Positions 45,035 through 56,340 of a stretch of DNA of 64,000 bases are shown here, one piece after another; the stretch's first letter is position 1; every line of letters begins with the position of its first letter. Location: NCBI GenBank assembly GCA_030710605.1, contig CP092879.1:20933706-20997705 (forward strand). Direction: 5' to 3'. The translations under genes were made by a program, and so were the position numbers. The notes under the pieces are model-generated. The model had not been told where the DNA came from. It worked only from the letters and a program-made list of their open reading frames with translations, and made no database searches. The stretch comes from Cordylochernes scorpioides. Its lineage: Eukaryota; Arthropoda; Arachnida; Pseudoscorpiones; Chernetidae.

Positions 45035-45757
45035 TAGACAACAACATTGATTCCTCTTTCTCCGCATCGCTATATACCTGAATAAATAGTTAGAAAGACA
45101 TATATTTTAATGTATTCGTAGTTTCATATAGCATTTGTTGTCGTTGTTATCTTATTCATTTCGTTTTAAGAGGTAAAATATTATTCTGAATTACGCGAAA
45201 TCCCAAAATATATTTGCGTTAACACGAGATAACACGCTCGCTCCCCCCCCCCCCCCCCCCCCCATCCCCAACTAATACGTTAATAGAGAATATTGAAGTT
45301 ATTTACCCATCAATCTAACACGACAATGGCATATGAAAGCTAAAACATAATATTAAATGAGATAAAATAAAATATAAAATGTAGATATAGAATATTTTTA
45401 TAACCTATACCTACATTTTTTAAAATTGTTTTGTATCTCATTCAATAATTTGTTTTAGCTTGCATATGCCATTGACGTGTTAGTTTGATGAGAAATTAAC
45501 TTTAATATTCTCTATTAATGTATTAGTGGGAAGGAGGTGAGAGGGGTGCGTGTTATCTCGTGTTAACGCAAATATATTTTGAAATTTCGCGTAATTCAGA
45601 ATGATATTTTATCTCTTGAAACGAAATAAATAAGATAACAACGGCATCAAATGCTAGATGAAACTACGAATACAGTAACAAATAGGTATATGTCTTTCTA
45701 ACAATTTTTCAGGTAAATATCTATGCGGAGAAAGAAGAATCAATGTTGTTGCCTATC
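45035..45757. repeat. 720-bp palindrome (two ~354-bp inverted arms)
   Basis: Left arm 45035-45389 and right arm about 45404-45757 are reverse complements with moderate divergence (about 85-90% by eye), separated by some 15 bp. Matching blocks include AACAACATTGATTC.., CTTTCTCCGCAT, AGAAAGACATAT, TTCGTAGTTTCAT, TTACGCGAAAT.., ATTTGCGTTAACACGAGATA, AGAGAATATT and CATATG. The left arm carries a 22-C tract (about 45242-45263) where the right arm has GGGAAGGAGGTGAGAGGGG. No ORF. A transcript would fold into a long hairpin. Confidence 0.85.
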
Positions 45758-46185
45758 CATTAAAATACAGAAAAACCGTCTTTTAGCAACCAGTCTGATG
45801 AAAGAACATTTACCGAATCCCTTGTTGTTAGTGTTAATCAAATCGAGTTCAACTCTTTGTTACAATATGAATAATATTCTATATACAGTTACGAGCGTCA
45901 TTCTTCATCAGTCATCTCTGTCACCGTTTGCTTTTTTTTTTGGAATGGCGCCCCTCCTATTGGTCGGCTACGATCACGCCACCTTTGCCCCCCCCACTCG
46001 CTTCATCGTTTTTGTAACCATTGTGTTGGAGCGGGTCGCTCCTTAAATAAATGCATATATTAGTTAATAACCAAATGGAATCTTCTCTTTCTTTTTCCCA
46101 GTAAGAGACACCTACGGAAGCCAACAGTACATAGACAGATAAAGCACATAGGCTATAGTTATTAACTAACATATGCATTTATATA
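45758..46185. other. mixed stretch, no supported gene
   Basis: A short direct/inverted pair around ATGCATATATTAGTTAATAA (46,051) and TTATTAACTAACATATGCAT (46,160) makes another small palindrome enclosing GAGACACCTACGGAAGCCAA. Confidence 0.45.
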
Positions 46186-46274
46186 AGGCGCCAATTTATA
46201 ATTGTAACAAATAGTATTTGAATCAAAACATTCAATCGGGTAAAACACGGGCGTTGCCCGGGTCATTCGGCTTG
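46186..46274 (+). mobile_element. Helitron 3'-end fragment
   Basis: AAGGCGCCAATTTATAATTG, AATAGTATTTGA, AATCGGGTAAAACACGGGCG, TTGCCCGGGTCATTCGGCTT: same family as 28490-28571, with CTTG in place of CTAG at the terminus. Confidence 0.7.
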
Positions 46275-46708
46275 TTATTCTATAATTGTGATCTGTTAGT
46301 CACCATCTTTGGCAGCTCATCTAGAGACCTTCAGATAATTCCTTGACCCCTTCCAGGCAGCTCATTTGAGTCTTACTCTCCTTTTTTATTGATTTATCTA
46401 AACCTCAACCTATTTTCTAAAACATTGGCTCTCGGTATGTGTCCGATATACGAGTATCTCGCATCGAGTATACTCGTATGTCAGTTATGTTTGCATATTT
46501 GTAATTCAAGTGATCTACTAGAATTGATTGCATTTAAGATAGAAAAGTTTGTCCTTTCACATCTCCCGTAGCCTACCTTCTTTGCAAAATCAAAAATTAA
46601 TTGTTCTTATCTATCTTTCAATGGAAGATCATTTCCAGAAAAGACCTACTATGTTTACCAACTATGTTCTACTATAGTAAAAACTTAAAACTCTTCCGGT
46701 GTACAACT

Positions 46709-46821
46709 TATGAATAAACGTATCATTAAATGGAAGATAGGTATCTTATATTGAATATTTATAAAAGTAAAAGTATTTATAAAAGATACCTATCTTCCAT
46801 TTAATGATACGTTTATTCATA
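46709..46821. repeat. perfect-stem palindrome
   Basis: TATGAATAAACGTATCATTA... at 46709 is mirrored by the reverse complement ending 46821, giving arms of about 42 bp around a ~28-bp AT-rich centre. Confidence 0.85.
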
Positions 46822-47844
46822 TGTTCTACTATGTTTATGCATTAATCACTTCATATTAAATACCTATATGTACGAAACAAATGATCAATTCTATACCAAA
46901 CCCAGGTAGCTGTCTGAATAACTAACCAAATCTACTAGCAAAGGCTCAAATACCAACGGTCTGTTGACAGAACCAACAGAAGCCACGACATGTCAATATT
47001 TACTCAGTCAAACTGGCAGATCAGTCGTCTAAATGGAAATCTTCCAACCGTCATCTTTTAAAATTTTGTAAATTTATATTTAAATGGCCGAGTTTTCAAT
47101 TTACCTCCTTTATCATATCTATTTTGCAGATAAGGAATTAGCATTATAGGCGTATATCGAAACTTTGCGATTAAAGAACTGTGAAAATTCTTCTTATCTA
47201 GAAAAATAATGTATCGGAAATAATATGCCCATGTTCTATATTAATCAAATAGAGCTAAATATTCTAATTGTAATATAATATTTTTGAATATCATTTTAGA
47301 GTAAGGCATTCCATTCAAAGATAGATTTCTTGCAATAAGCCTTTGTTTATTTGTTTTGTATAATATTTTATTTATAAACTTATCTCATAAAATTTCTCTC
47401 TCAAATGATAAACTGAATATTGTTTTAGCTATTCACAAATATTTATAATGAAAAATATACGGTTGAAAATTTGAAGCGCTATTATTTATTAGGCTTTTAT
47501 TTATTTATTTATTATAATTAAAAGTTCAATAAAGGAACACTTCCCTTTTGTTCTTATATTTCACGTTATAAACCCACAAGCATTTATTAAGACATTCCGT
47601 CTTATACATACGATTCTCCTGTGAGAAATGAATCTAAAAAGAAACGAGAAGCAGGGGAAGAATTTGAATCCTCGATCGGAAAAGAAGGTTGAAGGAGATT
47701 TTAAGTAGAAAAAGAAAACAAAGAATATCTAGGTACGAAGGTTGAGACTATATACATCATTTTTTCGTGCTTAGAACAGAGTGAAACAGTAGACTATTAA
47801 GTAAATTTTTGCATTTTGTGAAGAAGAAAATATTTCCATACAGT
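46822..47844. other. AT-rich non-coding stretch
   Basis: Nothing supported. Confidence 0.4.
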
Positions 47845-48120
47845 TCAGTTACTTTGGGAGGTCATTTTTCCTCCTTGCAGTCTTGGGAAATTAGAGAACT
47901 TTAAAATAGCTGACCCATTATCCATCAAGTCTGGAAGAAATGAACACAGCGAGAAGTGTGGATGAGCAGCTCTACGGCAAAACGTTTCTCTTTCCATAGT
48001 GATAGACGTATATTCAAATATATAGTGTTCCAGTTCGGATATTTTATTCCTTTGGCAAAGTGGACAAAGTATGTCCTCTTTCTTCTTTTTTTTAAATTTT
48101 ATTTTCTCGATAGAAAACAA
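47845..48120 (-). pseudogene. C-terminal fragment of a non-LTR retrotransposon ORF
   Basis: Minus strand ILCPLCQRNKISELEHYIFE then YTSITMERETFCRRA matches the C-terminal CxxC...E..H.IFEC...R region found in LINE ORF2 proteins (the last Cys is Tyr here). Only about 90 codons survive, with a Lys-rich low-complexity start. Confidence 0.6.
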
Positions 48121-48424
48121 GAAGTGTTCTTATTTGAGCAATGAATCTCTTAGCCGGCAGTGAAAGATTGGTTAGTAAATAATTTTCTGCGGCGTATGAT
48201 GCATGCAGGTATTTATAGTGGGGGTAAAGTTTCGAGTTTACACTATTCTTGCTTGGTCATATTGGATCGATTGATCTACTATATTCCCGTACTTACTTTA
48301 TACGGCGACTTAGATAAGTATCACACAAATATATATTCATAAGAAATTCTTCCTAAATCAATCTACGTCCAATAGCGCGTCTTCTATATATATACACTTA
48401 ACTTCTTTTTAAAACTATTAAAAC

Positions 48425-48490
48425 TCCTACTGTTCATACTGCGATGAAAATATTGAGAGGGCCTGGCTCATCAGTGATGGAAATCCCCAG
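48425..48490 (-). repeat. CACTGATGAGCCAGG-family repeat
   Basis: Minus strand TTTCCATCACTGATGAGCCA, GGCCCTCTCAA, ATCGCAGTATGAACAGTAGG; see 16815-16905. Confidence 0.6.
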
Positions 48491-48563
48491 TAATATTGTA
48501 TTGGACTATTTATTCTTTTCATATATATGGTAATTGAAATAAATTCTTGGTTTAGTTATTAAA

Positions 48564-48642
48564 CGAGTGCAAGTGAACAAACGGGCTCTGACACATTTGT
48601 AAGAGTAAAAGGTCGAACTGGATTCTACATGTGTAGACAGTT
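48564..48642 (+). repeat. SINE fragment
   Basis: CGAGTGCAAGTGAACAAACG, GGCTCTGACACATTTGTAAG, GGTCGAACTGG..CATGTGTAGACA match the body of the SINE at 62,060-62,150. Confidence 0.7.
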
Positions 48643-49489
48643 GATGTATTCAACACAGTACAAGGTAGTATTATTTACATGATTATTGAAGCCTATACCA
48701 CTTGCATTAGGAGTAATAAACACTAAAATATGGAAAAAAGCTTTAAATCCCTTCCAAGTGCTGGATATAAAAGCCGAACACATCAATTTTACAAAACCGT
48801 TGGACAGGTTCATTACTGATAAACCAGGTCTATCCCACTCTGTTTTTCTTTTTATTGCAGTAAAAACTGTATAAAATGTTTAATTAAAAGGGAAATTCAT
48901 TCTCTGAATGATTTCATTTATTGTAAGTTTATCTTGGCTTGTGGGACACTACAGTATCTGCCTCCTAAAACTCACAAATTATGTGATCCAAATTTATTCC
49001 TATACATGCTCACATCTGATTCAGAGCTTCTATAAATTAATTTAAACAGGTTCTATTACACTGTTATGAGTTATAATATATAATATTTTATTCAATTTGA
49101 TATACACTCATGGACAAAACTTAAGGAAGTTTTATAGTTTCTGCATAAACCACTCCTTATTTACTTATATAAAGGCGAAATTTTCATTCATGTAAATTTG
49201 AACGTTATCCTTTGAAATATATATATAATAAATAAACCTTGAAATTTCAAAATTGACAAAAAAAACTACAATAACTGCTTGAAATGCAATATTTCAGAAG
49301 CTTCTCCGTAGCATATCTTGTCATGCTCAGAACTGAGAATAGAGGACCTATTTTCCAGGCCTATAACTACCATCGCAAAATTGGAGAGGAATGGACTTCA
49401 GGAATTGGTTTAACCATGGAGATAAGCACCATCACCATAGTAATAAATATAATATATATATATATAAAGTATTTTATTTAAAACTTATA

Positions 49490-49760
49490 ATATTTAGAAC
49501 AAACTACTCAGTAATGTCGACCGCGAGATGTAGAGACTTTCCCTTTATAAATCTATTGTTGTTGCTCCCCCTTGGCCGGCTCAAATCTTTCTGTAGATAG
49601 GTAAATATGTAATATTTTATTTTTATTCATTCTTCACGTCTAAAATCAGGTATTCCATCCTTAATTATGTTCATCAGACCACACACAAAAGTAAATCGCG
49701 ATTCTATATAATATGTTATTATTTTTACAACGATTGCAATATCATATATTACTCATATAC
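49490..49760 (-). repeat. diverged solo LTR, same family as 49941-50314
   Basis: Shares GACCGCGAGATGTAGAG.., TTGTTGTTGCTCCCCCTTGG, CCGGCTCAAA, GTAAATATGTAATATTTTAT and CACGTC with the solo LTR at 21.8 kb, in the same orientation. Confidence 0.55.
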
Positions 49761-49906
49761 TCCATAACATATACTAACATCCACTCCATATACCATACTC
49801 ATGTATCAGAAAAATCAGAAATAAATCCCTGATCTCAACAAATATTTCAAAATTACATATATATATATTAAAAATAAAGGAGGCATCTCCTGACCACGAG
49901 CACATG

Positions 49907-49940
<34 letters not shown>

Positions 49941-49946
<6 letters not shown>

Positions 49947-50314
49947 TAAAATATATATATATAGATAATATTTCTGTTGTTTTGGATCATATTGATGATT
50001 ATGCTATGGTGGTGCAGTCGTGGCTGAAATCTTGAAATGAAAATAATATTGAAGATCAGAGATTTCTTTATTGAGAGAGCTGAGGAATGAATTCATATGA
50101 AAAACATAATTTTGTACAAGTACTGCCTGGCTTAAGGCGTAAGAATAATTAAAACAAAATATTATTTACATAATTACAAACATGTTTGAGCCGACCCACG
50201 GGGAAGAACAACAATGAGTATTCATATGGGAAGCATGACCTCTGGCGGCCGATTTAACAGAATATTTTTATCTATGAAATATATTTTTAAATAAAACAAT
50301 ATCTTAATATAACA
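49941..50314 (-). repeat. LTR (3' copy) of the non-coding element
   Basis: Contains GGTGGTGCAGTCGTGGCTGA, TACTGCCTGGCTTAAGGCGT, GAGCCGACCCACGGGGAAGA and TCTGGCGGCCGATTTAACAG, as does 52265-52638. The two differ at only a few sites. Confidence 0.85.
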
Positions 50315-50631
50315 TTTCCCCCCTGTGAAGAAAATAATATAGGTTCATTCAGAGAAAAGTGATAAAAAAAAATATTGTTAAAAAAAGATAAAATGATTTA
50401 TAGAAAGAAAAAAAGGTGGTGATATTCCATAATCATATTGGGTTTTAGATGGTAACCAATATAGACAAGAAATAGCAAAGTGATACATAGTGTGAATGAT
50501 TATAAATTTTGTTGGTAGAAAGTGAACAAAAATGTGTTAATCCATAATCATATTGGTTTATTGTTAACCAATAGATTGGAAATTACAAAGTGTGAATGAT
50601 GATAACAAAAATATGGTAAAGAGTACAAATG

Positions 50632-50945
50632 TTTTTTTTTTTTTTGCTTATCCCTAGTACACGTGGTACAGGCCATGATAATCATGGTGGGTAGTTAGCG
50701 ACTGCTTTTTTACTGTAAGCGCACCACATGTCTACACATGTGAAAGCAGTTCGACTTTGCACTTACAAATGTGCCAGAGCCCCGTTTGGTTACTTGCACT
50801 CGCTGGTGGGGTTGGACTTTTGCAAGAATCGGGGGTCCATTGGAGCATTTTTTTTTTAAACATAAAAAAGTGTCCAATGCGGGGATCGAACCCGGGTCGT
50901 AGTGGTCGTAAACCAAAGGTTTAACCAGCCTTCCACCGACCCCCC
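50632..50945 (-). mobile_element. tRNA-derived SINE, full length, with TSD
   Basis: Flanked by GAGTACAAATG (50621-50631) and GAGTAAAAATG (50946-50956), one mismatch. On the minus strand a GGTCGGTGGAAGGCTGGTTA head, B box GGTTCGATCCCC, a body with AATGGACCCCCGATTCTTGC and CCACCAGCGAGTGCAAGTAA, and a poly(A) tail (T run at 50632-50645 on the plus strand). Copies: 57550-57800 (minus), 61919-62222 (plus), 48564-48642 and 44366-44412 (fragments). Nested in the LTR element interior. Confidence 0.85.
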
Positions 50946-52264
50946 GAGTAAAAATGTGATATTCCATAATCATATTGGTTTGTTATTAACCAACAGATTG
51001 GAAATAGACAAGAAAAATGCACATATATAATATTAAAAATGAGGAAGGAAAAATAAAATGCATGAATTATTAAAATGTACATGAATGAAAATATTAATAT
51101 GATAGCATTGAAAAAACATTGGATGATTATAAGAAAAAGAGCATTTGTGAAAAGTAATTAAAGGCAAGGGTAATATTATGTAAAAAAGGCAAAATGTAAA
51201 AAAAAAAGGAATGACATGTAAAGATAAATGCATTAATGGTAAGAATAAAGAATTATCATTTGAAAATGAATCAAGGTGAACAAAACAAAAGTTGAAATTT
51301 ACATATGTTTACTACGGTAAATTTACATATTTGTTGGGCGAAAAGAGAAACATATTAAAAGATTATGGCATTTATAAAGAAAATTAAAAGGGGTAAAAAT
51401 GCACATTTTGTAAATAAAACATTTTGATACGAGATTAAATAAGAAAATAACATATCAAAAGTTAGTGAATTTTAAATATAAATGTGAAGCTATAGAGGGT
51501 ATTTTGGTCATATGATAAGCAATAGGGAATTTTGAACATATTGAAAAAGAAAAATTGAAAAATATGAAAAAAACATTAAAGTTTAGCTAATTTTTAATAA
51601 AGAAATTGAATGTGAGAAATATGTTAATTTGTTGTTGTTGTTGTCCTCCCGGCCGACTGTTTTACATTTGGAATTACAAAAATATAGTGTTAAAAAATGA
51701 TAAGGTGTAAATGGGTTAAATTGCAAATGTTTTAAATATAAATATGGAACATGAGATATATTATAGAAACTATTTAATTAAAGAAAAATAACATTTAAAA
51801 GGTGTGGTTTCATTTAAATGGCAAAATTATATGAGAAATGACATAAAAGGGATGTAACTATAAGCAAATAAGTGATTGAAAACTATTGTAAACATGGATG
51901 AGAATTAAAAGGTTAAACTAAAGGTAACTGCGAAAAATGGTAGACACAAAGTACCTTGGGTTGGATTTGAAGATCTCGGGAGATGGCTGGTGTTGGGTGG
52001 AAGACTGCTTGTTGCTGGAAATGGTAGGAGATGGGTATGTTCGCTTGAATTGGGCTATGTTTGATTGGTGTAGGTTATTTCTTTTTGAAATGAGCTATTT
52101 TTGATTGAAATGAACTATTTTTGATTGGGAAAGCTATTTTTGATTGAAGAAGAATTTGCATATCAGTGAATAAACTATTTTTAGTTGAAGAATTTGCATA
52201 GTTGAATTTGAAAAATTTTGCTTTTGGGATATTGTTCACACAAGTTTCAGATATGCTGTCGGCT

Positions 52265-52638
52265 AATATTATATTTAAAAATATATATATAGATAATATT
52301 TCTGTTGTTTTGGATCATATTGATGATTATGCTATGGTGGTGCAGTCGTGGCTAAAATCTTGAAATGAAAATAATATTGAAGATCAGAGATTTCTTTATT
52401 GAGCTGAGGAATGAATTCATATGAAAAACATAATTTTGTACACGTACTGCCTGGCTTAAGGCGTAAGAATAATTAAAACAAAATATTATTTACATAATTA
52501 CAAACATGTTTGAGCCGACCCACGGGGAAGAACAACAATGAGTATTTATATGGGAAGCATGACCTCTGGCGGCCGATTTAACAGAATATTTTTATCTATG
52601 ATATATATTTTTAAATAAAACAATATCTTAATATAACA
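52265..52638 (-). repeat. LTR (5' copy) of the non-coding element
   Basis: Partner of 49941-50314; lacks a short GAGAG present there. The terminal ATCTTAATATAACA is repeated again just outside, at about 52,650-52,663. Confidence 0.85.
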
Positions 52639-52719
52639 TTTTAAATGATATCTTAATATAACATGTATATATACATGTGAAAAAAAATAGAAAAAATAAA
52701 AAGGTCAGGTGTTGATAAC

Positions 52720-53015
52720 AAAAATAAAAGAGGCATATCCTGACCAGGAAGACATGTGCTTTTCAGAAGACACAGCGTCAGCCGGTGGAACAGAAATCAA
52801 CTAAACATTGATTTAGCCTGTTCCCTGATATTTGGCCAACCCAATTTTTGATAAATCAAGAAAAGCCATCCACACGAACGCGTTTCGCGCTGTTGGCGCT
52901 CGTCAACGTGGATTAGGCTGTACCACTGCGACCAAAAAGAATTATGGTCCCAGAGGCTTCTCGAGAAACCAAGTATGTGTATTTGAGGCCAAACTTGCGT
53001 AAATATGCTTAACAT
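52720..53015 (-). repeat. ~330-bp CCTGGTCAGGATATG repeat with hammerhead-like fold
   Basis: Order on the minus strand: TATTTACGCAAGTTTGGCCT, TTTTTGGTCGCAGTGGTACA, ATCCACGTTGACGAGCGCCA, ACAGCGCGAAACGCGTTCG, TGTGGATGGC, CAGGGAACAGGCTAAATCAA, TCCTGGTCAGGATATG. At 52868-52913 ATCCAC/GTGGAT encloses TGACGA, GCGC/GCGC and GAAA, with a short ACG/CGT third stem, the three-way plan of a type I hammerhead. Other copies: 58965-59515, 23770-23885, 63855-63985. Confidence 0.7.
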
Positions 53016-53412
53016 GTGAATGCCAACGAAAGGCTATTGATTCACGATATATATATATACATGCTAGAAGGTACAACTTCCTTAAATTTGTCCATGAGTG
53101 TATTTGTTAAACTTTTAATCACATGGATACCTATGTATAGCTCCGATTCACAACATTTAACCACTACAATGGTTGTCTTAGTTCATTCAGCTGGCTCATC
53201 CTTTAACTCCAGAAAATACCAACGGAATGTTATCGATTCACAAACTTGGCATCTTTATGTAAAAACGAGAAGATAAGAAAAAGCAAAAAAATAATGGTAC
53301 GCTCAAATTTATATATTTAGAATATTTTTAGGCTTTTTCAATAATCATAAATTATATAATAGAATGCTAGAAAAAAATGTAATTTTTTATTTAAAAATGA
53401 CAATGAATTTAC

Positions 53413-53540
53413 TTTTTATGAAGATCGAGGTTTCCTGGCCGGCATTTATCATTCTTAGAATTAAGAGACATTCCGGCCAGGAAATATTTTTATTTTCTCG
53501 ACGTTTCGACTAAAAATTATTTTGACCACGTCAGGAATAG
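53413..53540 (-). repeat. TGGCCGG repeat with hammerhead-like motif
   Basis: A small palindrome TTTCCTGGCCGG / CCGGCCAGGAAA (53427-53485) is followed by the motif (53496-53540, minus): TTC, CTGACGT, a long stem GGTC..AGTC, GAAACGTC and GAG. Same family as 11336-11445. The core has T in place of the last A of CUGANGA. Confidence 0.5.
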
Positions 53541-54400
53541 ATAAAAAGAATGGATATGGCAAGGCCTTAAAAATTTGTTTGAAGTGGCAATATCGGATGT
53601 TTCTACTTACAATACTCTTGTGATTTGCATAATATTCTAGTATTGTCTATGCAAATTGACATCTCTGCCTATATACCTCAGCTTTTTTGGATTGTTAGTA
53701 GACTAGCGGTTATTGGATAGGGCAGGCCGGCGTAAGCTGCTGATGTACATATAATTTTATTTATTGTCCTTTATTGTTTATACCTTTAAATGATAAATAA
53801 TATTTCTCTTCCTTTACGAATCTATATAATTTTCACAAACATAATTATTATTTAAAAATATTTTAAACGCCTTGCTAATTGCTTAATTTTAATTTGTTCC
53901 AAAGGAGGACAAGGTATTTTTGTCTGAAGATTGAGAAAATAAAAATGGATTAACTGGATTTAATGTATCTTATTTCTAAGAAATATCTCTATGCATCACT
54001 CTTATTGCAAGTAAATAAATTAAATTACAATATTTTAAATATGAACGATATCACAGTGCAACCAAAGTGAAGACATGAGACAGACATAATACAATTACAT
54101 GGAATAAAATACAAAATATATATTATGTCTCATATTTCACACACACATATATAAAAGTTATATTTATTGACTTAAATATTTCATAGAATTGTATTGCAAG
54201 ATAGCTCACGGTATGTTATTTAATTATCAAAATATTTAAGTTAAAAGTTGATTTAATGTGAATCAAACAAAATTTTTAATCTTTAATAATTTTGGAAATC
54301 TCTATCAACTCGAAAAATATTATCTCAGTTATTCATACCCGGTACAAATTTGACACAATATTAATCTAAATGAAATAAATTGGAGTCATAGATATAGTTT
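53541..54400. other. AT-rich non-coding stretch
   Basis: Nothing supported. Confidence 0.4.
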
Positions 54401-54510
54401 GTACCAAATAAATTTACTAGCAATGTGTTTCTTTTCAAAATTGCATCAAATATTATCTCTACAGTCGAGATAATATTTGATGCACAATTGCCAGTAAATT
54501 TATTTGTAAC
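54401..54510. repeat. palindrome
   Basis: CAAATAAATTTACTAGCAAT.. and TTGCATCAAATATTATCTC are mirrored by GAGATAATATTTGATGCA.. and AGTAAATTTATTTG; centre TACAGTC at about 54,460. Confidence 0.85.
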
Positions 54511-55599
54511 AAATTCTATCGATAGATGGCAATTAAATTTATAAATTTAAAATTTACAGATATAGATTTGAGACAATATGATAAAACATCTGCAATAAGT
54601 TTTTAATACCATTAAAATCAATTTATTGGCAAAGGTATATAGATTTTTCGTATAAATATCTTAGTCTCTATTAATTTCAATAACGAATTCCCTAAACATT
54701 GATATGGATAAGTACCAAGAACTATTTCAAAGATATCGCTAAGTTAGCCCGTTGAATACATAAAGTTAACAGAAAATGCCAAGAGAAATCAATATCATCT
54801 TCCCTCTTTCAGAATCACAAATTCGATGCAGAATACCAGAAAATAAATTGATTGCAGAAGGTTCGAATTCGAAGCGTCGAATTCCGTTTATTTACAGTCA
54901 TATTCCTTATGTAAAATAAGATTGGGAATTCCTATTTCAAAGTTCCTTCAATAAAGAAATTAAAATTTCTGACCTTTTACGTCAAGTAGGATCAATAAAT
55001 GCGAATTTTGTTCAAGCTTCGCGTTGAGGTATCCTTTCCAGCCTGAGGACAACAGATATCTATTATCAGGAAGTTGAAGAATATAGTAACTCTGGTAAAT
55101 GAGATATTTTTGGCTTTAACAACAGATTATACAATTTAATGCAGAAAAGAAGTCAGTTTGCTGAATGTTGATTTTCGATGTTTAAATAACACATATTCAT
55201 TGTTTTAATTTGAAATTCATAACAGGTTAATTCTGATGAAACATATTTTTGAATTCCTCTGATTATCTATTATATTATTGGCGTTAATGTTTATAGATAT
55301 ACATAAGGGCATATCCTGAACGCTCACATGACAATTTTAGATTGCAGAGTGAATCAACTACCATACAGAAGAGAAGTTATACTTAGGGTGTTACATTTTT
55401 AAAGGAACGATTTTGAGTACTTTATTAAAATTATTTACAAATGTTTATACAACTTATTGTTTCCAGGGAACAAGGCTTCGTTTCAGAATATTTTTATCAT
55501 CTCAACAAGCCTCAACGACTTTCCAGAAATCAACTAGCGTCTTCGGCTTTCTGTATCTAAGAGAAGTTAATCAGGTATACAAAAACACAAAAATACATA

Positions 55600-56340
55600 G
55601 AAGCCAAATCTGTGGATTTGGCATGTATGTGCTCAAAATGGATGTACGAAATGCCGGTTTCGTCCCTCATTTCGCCCGGTTATTGACGTATTGAACGTGA
55701 GGTATAACTCGTGGCTTTACCCTAATGCAGGATTTTGAGTTACTTGGATACAGAATTGAGAACTCATTGTCGAATAATGGATCTAAAAAGGTCTTCGGTA
55801 GATTTGCGAATTTATCTTTACATTTAAGTCCACCTTCCTTATTGGAAACCTCCCATTGTAGCAGAAGCTTGCAACGATCATGACGCCCTTTGAGAAACTT
55901 TCCTTGTATTACTTTAACCAGCGCAGTAAATGGCACGGGGTTGGTTGCTATTATTGAGGTAAACCCATGTCTCGTTCAGTGTAACAACACTCTTCCATTT
56001 TACACCTGCCAGGTATTTTTTATGAAAGGTCTTGCTGCAGGTCTTGCGTTCCTCGATATGAGGGGGGGGGGGGGGTGCGGCTTGAGAACATAAACTTCAT
56101 TATTTTAACGTATTTATAAGCAAATTTCTTCCTGACAATACGATTAAAGGTAGTAAGTGGTACGTTGGTTATTTTGGAAATGTTACTTTTAGAAGGTGTA
56201 TTCTCTCTCTGACAACATTTTCTTTACCTTTCTTTCGGTTAGAGTTAAAGGTTTCTTCAGATACCTTTTTTTTTCCGAGGAATTCTTTAACCTAATTTCG
56301 TAGATATCGAAATTATCTTTGTTCTTCTTTCTTTATTATT
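55600..56340 (-). pseudogene. Tc1-type transposase, decayed
   Basis: Minus-strand blocks in order: KYLKKPLTLTERKVKKMLSE, NISKITNVPLTTFNRIVRKK (helix-turn-helix), then GVMIVASFCYNGRFPIRKV and LNVKINSQIYRRPF (the block after the first catalytic Asp in Tc1-like enzymes). Stops, frameshifts and a G run (56058-56075 on the plus strand) disrupt it. The second and third catalytic residues could not be placed. No inverted ends found. Confidence 0.65.

Larger units (their letters stand above)
49941..52638 (-). mobile_element. non-coding LTR element (LARD-like)
   Basis: Two near-identical 374-bp direct repeats, 49941-50314 and 52265-52638, flank a 1,950-bp interior without gag or pol. On the minus strand the LTR begins TGTTATATTAAG and is preceded by a polypurine tract AGGGGGGAAA next to 50314, so the left copy is the 3' LTR. 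The interior has diverged ~105-bp repeats (TCCATAATCATATTGG at about 50427, 50541 and 50964) and a SINE. A primer-binding site is not evident. It must be mobilised by another element's proteins. Confidence 0.75.
49105..53100. mobile_element. Tc1-like terminal repeats enclosing nested insertions
   Basis: CACTCATGGACAAAACTTAA (49105) and its reverse complement TTAAATTTGTCCATGAGTG (ending 53100) are inverted ends of about 26 bp with TA at 49103-49104 and 53101-53102. The spacing (4 kb) is too long for a Tc1 element but is explained by an LTR element (49941-52638) and other repeats inside. 49,280-49,430 may be original interior. No transposase motif is certain. Confidence 0.55.
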
